From Streptomyces venezuelae (GTDB taxonomy: Bacteria; Actinomycetota; Actinomycetes; Streptomycetales; Streptomycetaceae), in NCBI RefSeq assembly GCF_008642295.1, contig NZ_CP029190.1, forward strand, positions 682,001 through 746,000: a stretch of DNA of 64,000 nt. Reading direction: 5' to 3'. Below, in pieces: positions 17,351 to 25,505 of the stretch. The notes beneath the pieces are model-generated. The model saw only the letters and a program-made list of their open reading frames with translations, did not search any database and had not been told where the DNA came from. Made by a program: the position numbers and the translations under genes. How positions within the stretch are numbered: position 1 is the first letter of the stretch; each line of letters begins with the position of its first letter.

Positions 17351-17703
17351 ATGACCTCGGCCGCCACGACCGAACAGCTGGACACAGCGCCGCCCCCGCC
17401 CCGCCCCCGCCGGCGGAGATCACGTACATCGGGCTTGCTCACCTCACCGCAGCCGACCCGCGCTTCCAGGGCCGGATGCAGGCGGCCGGCACCACGGTGA
17501 CTGCCGGAGGCCGCCCCCTGGCCGCCGCGACCGCCGGCGCCCTTGCGGTCCTCCTGGACGTCCGGACGGTCCTCGCCGTCGGCGCGCTGCTCCAGACCGT
17601 CCCGGTGGTCCTGCTGTTTACCTCCTCCGTCCGCACCCTGCGCTACATGCCCGCCCCGCCCGACACCGCTGCGGTGCCGCCCGCCCGGAAAGGATCACCG
17701 TGA
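17351..17703 (+). pseudogene. MFS transporter remnant with internal deletion
   Basis: An ATG at 17351 after TTGGGGGA begins MTSAATTEQLDTAPPPP in one frame. From about 17430 a different frame reads as the end of an MFS exporter: DPRFQGRMQAAGTTVTAGGR, PLAAATAGALAVLLDVRTVL and a final hydrophobic helix. About 350 residues that should lie between are missing, and the frames do not match. The last codon overlaps the GTG of the methyltransferase at 17700, so this was the first gene of the following operon. 17013-17350 before it holds no gene I can see. Confidence 0.55.
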
Positions 17704-18299
17704 ACACCACCGCGTCCACCGCGAGCGCCGCGAGCGCCGAATACTGGGAACCGCTCTGGGTCGAAGGCCGCCGGTATCGGCAGCTGTGCGAAGCCGAGCA
17801 GCGGCTGATGGACCAGCACCTGGGCCCCGGCCATGGCCGCCCCGCCCTCGACATCGGATGCGGCGCCGGCACCGTGGCCCGCCACCTCCACCACGAGCTC
17901 GGGTACCGCACGACTGGCGTCGACTGTTCCCCCAGCGCCATCACCCTCGCCGCCACCCTGGACCCCCGCTCCGGCCCGGGGCCGGTATGGCGGTGTCTGG
18001 ACATCACCACCGCCGACCTCGCCGCCCTGCCGGAGGCTGCGTTCGCGCTCATCACCTGCCGCCTGGTCTACCGGTGGATGGGCAACAAGCCGGCCTTCCT
18101 CGACCGTGTCCGCAAGCTCCTCCCGCCGGGCGGCACCTTCTGGGTCGTCACCGAGATCACCGGCCGCCGCACGACCACGGACCCGGCCATCCAAGGGCTC
18201 GGGATCAGCCCCGCGGATGCCGAGCTCCTCACGGAGGGCTGGTCCGTCGTCCGCACCGCCGACCTCGACGTCCTTCGCTGCTACGCCCTGCGCCCCTGA
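17700..18299 (+). CDS. Class I SAM-dependent methyltransferase
   Basis: 199 residues. Motif I, ALDIGCGAGTVARHL, binds S-adenosylmethionine, followed by the acidic end of strand 2 (TTGVDCSPSA) and the post-motif FALITCRLVYRWMGNK. The fold is complete. GTG start overlaps the MFS remnant. It precedes a methyltransferase-Nudix fusion and a PIG-L deacetylase, which suggests modification of a sugar-containing or nucleoside-like small molecule. Confidence 0.82.
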   Translation: MNTTASTASAASAEYWEPLWVEGRRYRQLCEAEQRLMDQHLGPGHGRPALDIGCGAGTVARHLHHELGYRTTGVDCSPSAITLAATLDPRSGPGPVWRCLDITTADLAALPEAAFALITCRLVYRWMGNKPAFLDRVRKLLPPGGTFWVVTEITGRRTTTDPAIQGLGISPADAELLTEGWSVVRTADLDVLRCYALRP

Positions 18300-18325
18300 C
18301 CACCCCCTACTGAAGGAGCCCCCCC

Positions 18326-19486
18326 TTGACGGACATGGAGACACACAATCAGGGCGTTTGGACGACGTACGGAGCCCACCAGATCGCCCGAGGGATCGAG
18401 CTGCCCGAGCTGGACCGCTGGGACTGGGACATCCCCGCGGCCGGCCCCGGCACCGAATTGTTCGGCGACGTGAAGGGGCTGCGCGTGCTCGACCTCGGCA
18501 GCGGGCTGGGGCGGCACGCCGCCCGAATGGCCGCCCTCGGCGCGCAGGTCAGCGCCGTGGACTCCTCCCCCACCCAGCACCAGCGCGCCGCCGCCCGCTA
18601 CCCGGACACCCCGGGGCTGCGCCTGGAGTGCGCCGACGCTGTGGCCCACCTGCACACCGCCGACCCGTACGACCTGGTCTACTCGGTCAGCGGAGTACCG
18701 TTCACGGACCCGCGCCGGCTCCTGCCCGCGCTGGCCAACGGCATCCGGCCGGGCGGGCGCCTCCTCTTCTCCGCGCTGCACACCAACTCCCATGGCGATG
18801 GCCCCGCCACCGAGGTGACCGCACGGTCGGAGGTCCTGCGGCTGCCCGGTACGAACGAAGAGCACCCCGTGCACATGTGGGTCCTCACGCCGACCCTGTG
18901 GGAGGACCTCCTCGGCGAGCACGGCTTCATCCTGGAGTCGGTCACCGCCATCGACTCCCCGCAACCGGGGAACTCGGTCTCCTACCGGCTGTATGCGGCC
19001 CGCCGCCCGGAGCGCGTGCCCAGCCGTCCCCGCACCGGCACACCGCCGGCGCCGAACTGCGCAATCGGGGTCGGCGTGATCGTGCCCGGCGCCGATGGTG
19101 TCCTGCTCGGTCAACACCGACGCGGAACCTGGGAGTTGCCCGGCGGGACCGTGGAGCCCGGCGAGACCTTCGCCGAGGCCGCGGTCCGCGAACTCTACGA
19201 GGAGGCGGGCCTGGTGGCCGAGCCGGGCGACGCGCTGGAGCTGGGCACGCTGCTGGACCGGGTGGGCGACGTAGTCCGGTTGACGGTACCCGTCCTGGTC
19301 CGCCGCTGGTCCGGCGTCCCGCAGCAGCGCGAGGAGGCCATCGGGTCCTGGCGGTTCTGGCCCCGCAGTGCGCTGCCCCAGCCGCTGTTCGTACCGAGCG
19401 CCCAGTGCCTGACCGCATGGGACCACCGCCTCCCACTCGACCATCCGCCCGCCCGCTTCCAGCCGTACAGCCCTGGGCATGCCTAG
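18326..19486 (+). CDS. Methyltransferase-Nudix hydrolase fusion
   Basis: 386 residues in two domains. Residues 1-225 are a class I methyltransferase (GLRVLDLGSGLGRHAARMA, SAVDSSP). Residues 245-386 are a Nudix hydrolase with a perfect Nudix box: GGTVEPGETFAEAAVRELYE followed by EAGL. Nudix domains cleave X-linked nucleoside diphosphates. The TTG at 18326 sits 7 bases after AAGGAG and is preferred over the ATG at 18335. It acts in the cytoplasm and is probably cotranscribed with the PIG-L gene 47 bases downstream. Confidence 0.85.
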   Translation: MTDMETHNQGVWTTYGAHQIARGIELPELDRWDWDIPAAGPGTELFGDVKGLRVLDLGSGLGRHAARMAALGAQVSAVDSSPTQHQRAAARYPDTPGLRLECADAVAHLHTADPYDLVYSVSGVPFTDPRRLLPALANGIRPGGRLLFSALHTNSHGDGPATEVTARSEVLRLPGTNEEHPVHMWVLTPTLWEDLLGEHGFILESVTAIDSPQPGNSVSYRLYAARRPERVPSRPRTGTPPAPNCAIGVGVIVPGADGVLLGQHRRGTWELPGGTVEPGETFAEAAVRELYEEAGLVAEPGDALELGTLLDRVGDVVRLTVPVLVRRWSGVPQQREEAIGSWRFWPRSALPQPLFVPSAQCLTAWDHRLPLDHPPARFQPYSPGHA

Positions 19487-19533
19487 CCCGAGGACGTCCG
19501 TCCGCCCGCTCTGCAAAGGAAGGCACCACGCAC

Positions 19534-20313
19534 ATGGCTCCACCACCAGTACCGGCCCGGCCGTCCCTCCTGGGAGTGTTCGCCCACCCGGACGACGAAT
19601 CGCTCCTGGCCGGCGGCGTGCTCGCACAGCACGCCGCCTCAGGCGCCAACACGGCCGTCGTCACCGCGACCTGGGCGCCGGGCAGCCACCGGGCCGCCGA
19701 GCTCGCCGACGCCCTCACGATCCTGGGCGCCGGGGAACCACGGATGCTCGGCTACGCCGACGCCCGCATCCCCGACTCTGCCCCGGGCCGGCCCAGGCTG
19801 TGCGACGCCCCGGTCGACGAGGTGGTGGAACTCCTCGTCGGACACATCCGCACTGTTCGGCCACAGATCGTCATCACCCACGACGCGTACGGCCAGCTGA
19901 CCGGGCACCCCGATCACGTCCGCACCCATCAGGTCACCGTCCTCGCGTTCCACTCCGCAGGCCTGGAACACCTCTACCCGGACACCGGAGCGCCATGGCA
20001 GCCCGCCGCCCTCTTCGCGGCCACGCACCCGCACTCGGGGGCGGGCGAGCTGGGCGAGCTGTTGACGCGGGTCGGGAAGAAGGTTCTGTCCGTCCCGGAC
20101 GAGCACATCACGGCGACGGTCGACGTACACGGCCATCTCGAGCAGAAGTGGGCGGCGATCCTCTCCCACCACAGCCAGGCAGCCCGGGAACGGCCCCTGC
20201 CGGGGATCCTCGCCCGTCTCCCGGCACAAGCACGGGAGTCGATCATCGCGACCGAGCACTACACGCGCCTGGACATCCCCCTGCCGGGCGCCCTGCGCGA
20301 GCTGACCGTCTGA
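19534..20313 (+). CDS. PIG-L family (LmbE-like) N-acetylglucosamine deacetylase
   Basis: 259 residues from the ATG at 19534, after AAAGGAAGG. The zinc-binding motif AHPDDE lies at residues 17-22 and the second His motif in GHPDHVRTHQ. Family members remove acetyl groups from GlcNAc-linked small molecules, as in mycothiol, GPI anchors and some antibiotics. With the two methyltransferases and the Nudix domain upstream it forms a small tailoring cassette; the product is unknown. Confidence 0.85.
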   Translation: MAPPPVPARPSLLGVFAHPDDESLLAGGVLAQHAASGANTAVVTATWAPGSHRAAELADALTILGAGEPRMLGYADARIPDSAPGRPRLCDAPVDEVVELLVGHIRTVRPQIVITHDAYGQLTGHPDHVRTHQVTVLAFHSAGLEHLYPDTGAPWQPAALFAATHPHSGAGELGELLTRVGKKVLSVPDEHITATVDVHGHLEQKWAAILSHHSQAARERPLPGILARLPAQARESIIATEHYTRLDIPLPGALRELTV

Positions 20314-20436
20314 GCGGCAGCAGAGCTTCGCCGCCGAGTGCGGACTGACCGTCGCTTCAGAATGCTGTCCTCCTGCGGAGACGCCGGCGGCCCGTGGCAC
20401 AATCCCTTGAGCCACAGGCTCAGGGGGTGACGCCGT

Positions 20437-20841
20437 ATGGAACGGGTATGGACTGCACGGGACCTCGTGCTTGGTTACGTCCACGCTCTGAACGCGATTG
20501 ACGAGGCCATGAGCACGGCGATCCCCTCGCTTGAGCGACTGGCAGATGTCCTCGGCCTGGTCCGTTCGCGCCGGATCATCAGCCGGAGTGGGCACGTCGG
20601 CGCCTACTCCTACACGGTTCATGGGGCAGGGTGCCGCTTCATCAGCGACAACGGCACGGAGGTCGATGTGGACTTCGCAGCCGACGGGAGGAAGGTCTTC
20701 GACCTCTGGCGGCTGCGTTCGTATGGGCTGAGCCTGCCGAAGCCTCTTGACGTCACGGATGAGGACCTGCGGGACGCAGTTCGGTCGCTGCAACCGCTTC
20801 TGACCGAGGTGCGGCCGGGGTGGTTCAGCGTAGTCGGCTGA
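20437..20841 (+). CDS. Conserved hypothetical protein (DUF6896-like)
   Basis: 134 residues with no signal peptide or membrane helix. An amphipathic helical start (ARDLVLGYVHALNAIDEA) is followed by a beta-rich middle (YSYTVHGAGCRFISDNGTEV) and a helical end with WRLRSYGLSL. I recall a DUF of this shape (DUF6896) in streptomycetes, possibly linked to polymorphic toxin immunity, but I cannot confirm it. It stands alone. Confidence 0.6.
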   Translation: MERVWTARDLVLGYVHALNAIDEAMSTAIPSLERLADVLGLVRSRRIISRSGHVGAYSYTVHGAGCRFISDNGTEVDVDFAADGRKVFDLWRLRSYGLSLPKPLDVTDEDLRDAVRSLQPLLTEVRPGWFSVVG

Positions 20842-20929
20842 TCGCTTCAGGACGAGGTTCGCAGGCGGCGCAGGCAATCAGGCTGCAGGCCAGTTCAAGC
20901 AAGCCCTGGTGGAGATCAGCTCGTCACGC

Positions 20930-21526
20930 TCAGGCGCGGGACGGGCACAGCGCCCCGAACGCCTCTTCGACCAGGTCGGGCAGTTCGCGTGCGCCGTCGC
21001 TTTCGACCCAGGTGGCCAGGGCCGTGGTCACCGCCGCGAGGGCGGCAGCGGCGATGACGCGCCGGGAGAGTTCGCTCTGGCCGGGCGCGCGGGCTTGCAG
21101 AGCCTCCGCGAACAGCCGCTGTGTCGCGTACTGGTTGTCCCAGGTGCGGGCCCGAAGGGCGGGGGTTTCGAGGATGAGCCGCGTACGGGCGAGCAGGGCT
21201 TCCCTCCCCACTGCGTACACCTCGCCCAGTCCTTGGAGGAGGGCTTCACGGAGGGCGGTGAGGTCGGACTCGTGGGGCGGGCGTTCCCGGATCAGCCGGG
21301 CGATGAGCGGGTCGTAGTCGTCGGACTCGACCACGGATTCCTTGGTGGGGAAGTGGCGGAAGAAGGTCATGTGGGAGACGCCGGCCGCAGCGGCGATCTC
21401 CTCGACGGTGGTGTTCTGGTAGCCCTGGGCGAGGAAGAGGCGCAGGGCGTGTTCCTGGATCGTCCGGCGGGTCAGGGCCTTCTTGCGCTCGCGCAGTCCG
21501 GGAGCCGGTGTCGGTGGTGTGCTCAT
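20930..21526 (-). CDS. TetR-family repressor
   Basis: 198 residues from the ATG at 21526; the longer frame to 21727 overlaps the monooxygenase and is rejected. The N-terminal HTH is typical: TRRTIQEHALRLFLAQGYQN, TTVEEIAAAAGVSHMTFFRH, FPTKESV. It lies 49 bases after the monooxygenase stop in the same direction, so the repressor is the second gene of the operon it probably controls, through the palindrome at 23121-23135. Confidence 0.88.
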   Translation of the reverse strand: MSTPPTPAPGLRERKKALTRRTIQEHALRLFLAQGYQNTTVEEIAAAAGVSHMTFFRHFPTKESVVESDDYDPLIARLIRERPPHESDLTALREALLQGLGEVYAVGREALLARTRLILETPALRARTWDNQYATQRLFAEALQARAPGQSELSRRVIAAAALAAVTTALATWVESDGARELPDLVEEAFGALCPSRA

Positions 21527-21575
21527 GGGACCTGCTGCCTCTGCCTCTACCGCTTCTCCTGCTTCTTCTTCGCGC

Positions 21576-23087
21576 TCAACGCAGCGCGCCGTCCACGAGT
21601 ATCCGCGACAGCGCCCTGCCCATGGCCGCCGGTGAGGTGCCGCGCCAGGCCAGGTGTCCGTCGGGGCGTACGAGGAAGGTGTGCTGCGGACCGTCCGGAG
21701 CGAAGAGCCGGGAGAAGCGGCCCGCACCGAGGTGGCGGCGGGCGACCGCGTCCCAGTCCGGTTCCGGTGTGCCGCCCCCGAGGGTGAGCAGCGCCCAGCA
21801 CCCGCCCAGTTCGTCGTGGAGGCGTGTCGCGGTGCCGTCCGCGCGCGTGCACGTGCGGTCCGGGATACGGTCGCCGGCCCGGGGGCCGGCCGAGGGCAGG
21901 CGTCGGCCGGCGCCGAGCGGCCCTCGACGGTAGGTGAGGGCCAGCTGGGAGGATTTCACCCAGATCCGGCGCTGGACCACGGGCTGGTTCAGCAGGGGGA
22001 CGAAGACACGGTCGCGCAGGAGGCGGGCCCACCAGGTGCCGCCGAGGACGAGGCCCGTCATGGCACTGGTGGAGGACAGCACCTCCCGGGCGACGGGCCG
22101 GCGTTCCGCCTCATAGGTGTCGAGCAGCCCGGCGCTCGCGCGGCCGGCCGCGACCAGGGCGAGCTTCCAGGCCAGGTTTTCGGCGTCGCCCAGGCCGGTG
22201 TTCATGCCCTGCCCACCGAACGGACTGTGGATGTGCGCCGCGTCTCCGGCGAGGAAGACGCGGCCCTTGCGGTAGGACGCGGCCAGGCGCCGGTGGATCC
22301 GGAACACCGATTCCCAGTGGACTGCGTCGACGAGTCCGGCCGGCATGCCCGCCTCCGCAGTGAGCAGATCCGCGAGCAGGTCTGCCGGCCGAAGGGGCAG
22401 GGTGTCCTCCGCATCCGCCGGCGCCGGGGCCATCAGCCGCCAGACGTCCTCCCCTGGCAGGGGGAACGCTCCGAGCATGGTGTCACCGCGCAGCCAGACC
22501 GCGACGGTGTCCCGGGGCAGTGACAGGCGGGCGGTTACGTCGGCGAGGAGGAAGCGTTCAACGAGTGGGACACCGGGGAAGGCGATTCCCGCGGCCTTGC
22601 GGACCCGGCTGTGCGCCCCGTCGCACCCCACCAGCCACCCGGCCCGCACCTCGCCATCCCCGCACCTCAGCAGGATTTCGTCCGCCTCCTGGCGCAGGTC
22701 AACGGCCTCGCACTGCCACTCGACCTCCACTCCGAGTCCCGACAGGCGGGACCGCAGACATGCCTCGACTTCGGCCTGGGAGACGAGCAGGCCGGGCCTC
22801 GTCACCCGCTTCGTGGGCCGACCCACCGGAAGCCGGGCCAGGAGCCTGCCGTCGACATGGGTCGCCACCTGGCCGATCCGAACGGACCTCGCGGGGATGT
22901 CACCGAGGGCGCCCAGCCGGGCGAGCACCTCGGCACCCCGCGGCTGGAGCCCCAGGGCACGCGACGTATCCGCCGGCCCGGTCGCCCGGTCGAGGACCCG
23001 GACATCCCTCCCCGCGGCGCGCAGAGCACACGCCGTCGCCAGACCGGTGGGTCCGGCGCCGACCACGACGACCGTCTCGGAGCGCAT
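21576..23087 (-). CDS. FAD-dependent aromatic monooxygenase (PheA/TfdB type)
   Basis: 503 residues. The ATG at 23087 is chosen because GGAGG lies 5 bases before it; GTG at 23093 overlaps that site. FAD-binding GXGXXG is in TVVVVGAGPTGLATACAL, the DG motif in WLVGCDGAHSRVR, and the GD motif in VFLAGDAAHIHSPFGGQGMN. A thioredoxin-like C-terminal domain follows. Such enzymes hydroxylate phenolic or polyketide rings using NAD(P)H and oxygen. Coupled with a TetR gene, it is probably induced by its substrate, for example to inactivate an aromatic drug. Confidence 0.9.
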   Translation of the reverse strand: MRSETVVVVGAGPTGLATACALRAAGRDVRVLDRATGPADTSRALGLQPRGAEVLARLGALGDIPARSVRIGQVATHVDGRLLARLPVGRPTKRVTRPGLLVSQAEVEACLRSRLSGLGVEVEWQCEAVDLRQEADEILLRCGDGEVRAGWLVGCDGAHSRVRKAAGIAFPGVPLVERFLLADVTARLSLPRDTVAVWLRGDTMLGAFPLPGEDVWRLMAPAPADAEDTLPLRPADLLADLLTAEAGMPAGLVDAVHWESVFRIHRRLAASYRKGRVFLAGDAAHIHSPFGGQGMNTGLGDAENLAWKLALVAAGRASAGLLDTYEAERRPVAREVLSSTSAMTGLVLGGTWWARLLRDRVFVPLLNQPVVQRRIWVKSSQLALTYRRGPLGAGRRLPSAGPRAGDRIPDRTCTRADGTATRLHDELGGCWALLTLGGGTPEPDWDAVARRHLGAGRFSRLFAPDGPQHTFLVRPDGHLAWRGTSPAAMGRALSRILVDGALR

Positions 23088-23120
23088 GGCCACCTCCCAC
23101 CTACGTCATTTCCCAAGAGG

Positions 23121-23135
23121 TGTTAGTCCCTAACA
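23121..23135. promoter_or_regulatory. Candidate TetR operator
   Basis: Perfect 6-3-6 inverted repeat, TGTTAG then TCC then CTAACA, 34 bases upstream of the monooxygenase start. It is AT-rich in a GC-rich setting, with a size and position typical of a TetR dimer site. Confidence 0.6.
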
Positions 23136-23160
23136 TTTAGGCGGTCACGCCCTGCCGCGT

Positions 23161-23176
23161 TAAAGAGGCGTAAAGA
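23161..23176 (+). promoter_or_regulatory. TAAAGA direct repeat upstream of flotillin gene
   Basis: Two copies of TAAAGA with 10-base period, in the form TAAAGA-GGCG-TAAAGA. The same pair, with one extra base between, occurs at 30456-30472 ahead of the symporter, and GTGTAAAGA occurs at 32409-32416 ahead of nhaA. One helical turn of spacing suggests a protein site. Confidence 0.35.
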
Positions 23177-23344
23177 CTGCCGGTCGTCGGCAATGACCGA
23201 GTTTCAACTCGCCGGGCAGGATGGAGACATCAAGGCGCCGCAAGGCTCTGCCTGCCGAGCGTCGGAATCGCACGGCGAAGGGCGGGGGCCATGCCGGACG
23301 GGGCCCGCGCCGCACCTGCACTCACTTTCAAGGGGGGATCCCTC

Positions 23345-25408
23345 GTGGATGCCATCACGACGGGCTTCGGTCTGCTCGTCCTCAGTCTTCTGGTCGTCGC
23401 ACTCGTCGTGGTGATCGTCCTGACGCGGTTGTTCCGCAAGGTGGAGCAGGGCAAGGCCCTGATCGTGTCGAAGATGCGGAAGGTGGACGTCACCTTCACC
23501 GGCCAGGTGGTGCTGCCCGTCCTGCACAAGGCCGAGGTCATGGACATCTCGGTGAAGGCCATCGAGATCTCCCGTACCGGCCGCGACGGCCTGATCTGCA
23601 AGGACAACATCCGCGCGGACATCCGGATCTCGTTCTTCGTCCGGGTGAACAAGACCGCCGAGGACGTCATCAGGGTCGCCCAGGCCATCGGCACCGCTCG
23701 GGCCAGCGACAAGGCCACCCTCCAGGAACTGTTCAACGCCAAGTTCTCCGAGGCGCTCAAGACCGTCGGCAAGCAGATGGAGTTCACCGACCTCTACACC
23801 AAGCGTGACGAACTCCGCTTCAAGATCATCGAGATCATCGGCATCGACCTCAACGGCTACAGCCTGGAGGACGCGGCCATCGACTACCTGGAGCAGACCC
23901 CGCTGGCCCAGCTCGACGCCGGCAACATCCTCGACGCCCAGGGCATCCGCAAGATCACCGAGCTGACCGCCATCGAGAACGTCCGCACCAACGAGTACCG
24001 GCAGCACGAACAGAAGGAGATCACCCGGCAGAACGTCGACGCCCGCGAGGCCATCCTGGAGCTGGAGCGGCGGCAGGCCGACGCCGAGATCAAGCAGCGG
24101 CGCGAGATCGAGACGACCCGGGCCCGCGAGGAGGCGGAGACCGCCCGGGTGGTGGAGGAGGAGCGGCTGCGCGCCCAGACCGCGTTCCTCAAGACGGAGG
24201 AACACCTCGGCGTCCAGCGGGAGAACCAGGCCCGCGAGGTGGCGGTCGCCGCCAAGAACCGCGAGCGGGTCATCGCGATCGAGAACGAGCGGATCGAGAA
24301 GGACCGCCTGCTGGAGGTCATCGCGCGGGAGCGGGAGACCGAGCTCACCCGGATCGCGGCCGACAAGGAGGTGGAGACCGAGAGGCGGGAAATCGCCGAG
24401 GTCGTGCGCGAGCGGGTGGCGGTGGACCGGACGGTCGCCGAGCAGGAGGAGTCCATCAAGCGGCTGCGCGCGGTGGAGGAGGCCGAGCGCACCCGGCAGG
24501 CGGTCGTCATCGCCGCGGAGGCTGAGGCGCAAGAGAAGCTGGTCAAGGACATCAAGGCGGCGGAGGCCGCCGAGCAGGCGGCGGTGCACCGGGCAGCGGA
24601 GGAACTCACCCTCGCAGAGGCCCGCAACAAGGCCGCCGACCTCGACGCCCGCGCCAAGATCCGCCTCGCCGAGGGCGTCCAGGCGGAGGCTGCGGCCGAG
24701 GGACTGGCCGCCGTCGCCGTACGGGAGAAGGAGGCGGACGTCATCGAGAAGACCGGGCGGGCCGAGGCCGGAGCCACGACGGCCCGGCTGAAGGCGGAAG
24801 CGGAGGGCGCCCGCGAGATGGCCATGGCCGAGGCCGTGGCGATCGGCGAGAAGCTGAAGGCGGAGGCGGCCGGTCTGACCGAGAAGGCGGCGGCGATGGC
24901 CGCGCTGGACGAGGCCTCGCGGACCCACGAGGAGTACCGGCTTCGGCTGGAGGCCGAGAAGGAGGTCCGGCTCGCCGGGCTCGACGCCCAGCGACAGGTG
25001 GCCGAGGCCCAGGCCACGGTGCTCGCCACCGGCCTGGAGAGCGCCGACATCAGCATCGTCGGCGGGGAGTCCGCCTTCTTCGACCGCATCGTCGGAGCGA
25101 TGTCGATGGGCCGTGCCGTCGACGGGTTCATGGACAACTCGCGGACGGCGCAGGCCCTGACCGGCGACTGGCTGGACGGCAGCGGCTCATTCACCGAGGA
25201 CCTCACCCGCGCCCTGGGCGCCGTGTCCACCGCTGACGTGCGCAACCTGACCGTCTCCGCCCTCCTCATGAAGCTCATGCCGGCGGGTTCGGGGCAGCTG
25301 GACGAGCTCATGGCAAGGGCGAAGGACCTCGGACTGGCCGACCTGCCGGTCGGTGAACTCACCGGCAAGGCCACGGCGTCGGCCGTGAACGGCGCCGCCA
25401 AGAGCTGA
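23345..25408 (+). CDS. Flotillin-like SPFH-domain protein
   Basis: 687 residues from the GTG at 23345, after AAGGGGGG. One N-terminal membrane helix (GLLVLSLLVVALVVVIVLTR) and an SPFH/band-7 domain to about residue 190 are followed by a very long charged coiled coil with Ala-Glu repeats, about residues 210-570. The C-terminal part matches the flotillin end (LATGLESADISIVGGESAFF). Flotillins form oligomeric platforms on the inner face of the membrane. It is 200 residues longer than typical flotillins. The giant ATPase begins 97 bases downstream, so the two probably work together. Confidence 0.85.
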   Translation: MDAITTGFGLLVLSLLVVALVVVIVLTRLFRKVEQGKALIVSKMRKVDVTFTGQVVLPVLHKAEVMDISVKAIEISRTGRDGLICKDNIRADIRISFFVRVNKTAEDVIRVAQAIGTARASDKATLQELFNAKFSEALKTVGKQMEFTDLYTKRDELRFKIIEIIGIDLNGYSLEDAAIDYLEQTPLAQLDAGNILDAQGIRKITELTAIENVRTNEYRQHEQKEITRQNVDAREAILELERRQADAEIKQRREIETTRAREEAETARVVEEERLRAQTAFLKTEEHLGVQRENQAREVAVAAKNRERVIAIENERIEKDRLLEVIARERETELTRIAADKEVETERREIAEVVRERVAVDRTVAEQEESIKRLRAVEEAERTRQAVVIAAEAEAQEKLVKDIKAAEAAEQAAVHRAAEELTLAEARNKAADLDARAKIRLAEGVQAEAAAEGLAAVAVREKEADVIEKTGRAEAGATTARLKAEAEGAREMAMAEAVAIGEKLKAEAAGLTEKAAAMAALDEASRTHEEYRLRLEAEKEVRLAGLDAQRQVAEAQATVLATGLESADISIVGGESAFFDRIVGAMSMGRAVDGFMDNSRTAQALTGDWLDGSGSFTEDLTRALGAVSTADVRNLTVSALLMKLMPAGSGQLDELMARAKDLGLADLPVGELTGKATASAVNGAAKS

Positions 25409-25430
25409 CCGCCACGGGGGTGCGGTCACC

Positions 25431-25471
25431 GGCCGGGAAGCCGCCGAGCAGGGGGTGGCGGCCTCCCGGCC
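25431..25471 (+). terminator. Hairpin between flotillin and ATPase genes
   Basis: Inverted repeat with 15-base arms (25431-25445 and 25457-25471, one mismatch) and an 11-base loop. Because the next gene is in the same direction, it may be a partial terminator that lowers expression of the ATPase, or an mRNA-stabilising structure. Confidence 0.45.
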
Positions 25472-25505
25472 ACATCACGATCTTGTACGCGAGGGAGCAG
25501 AACGG

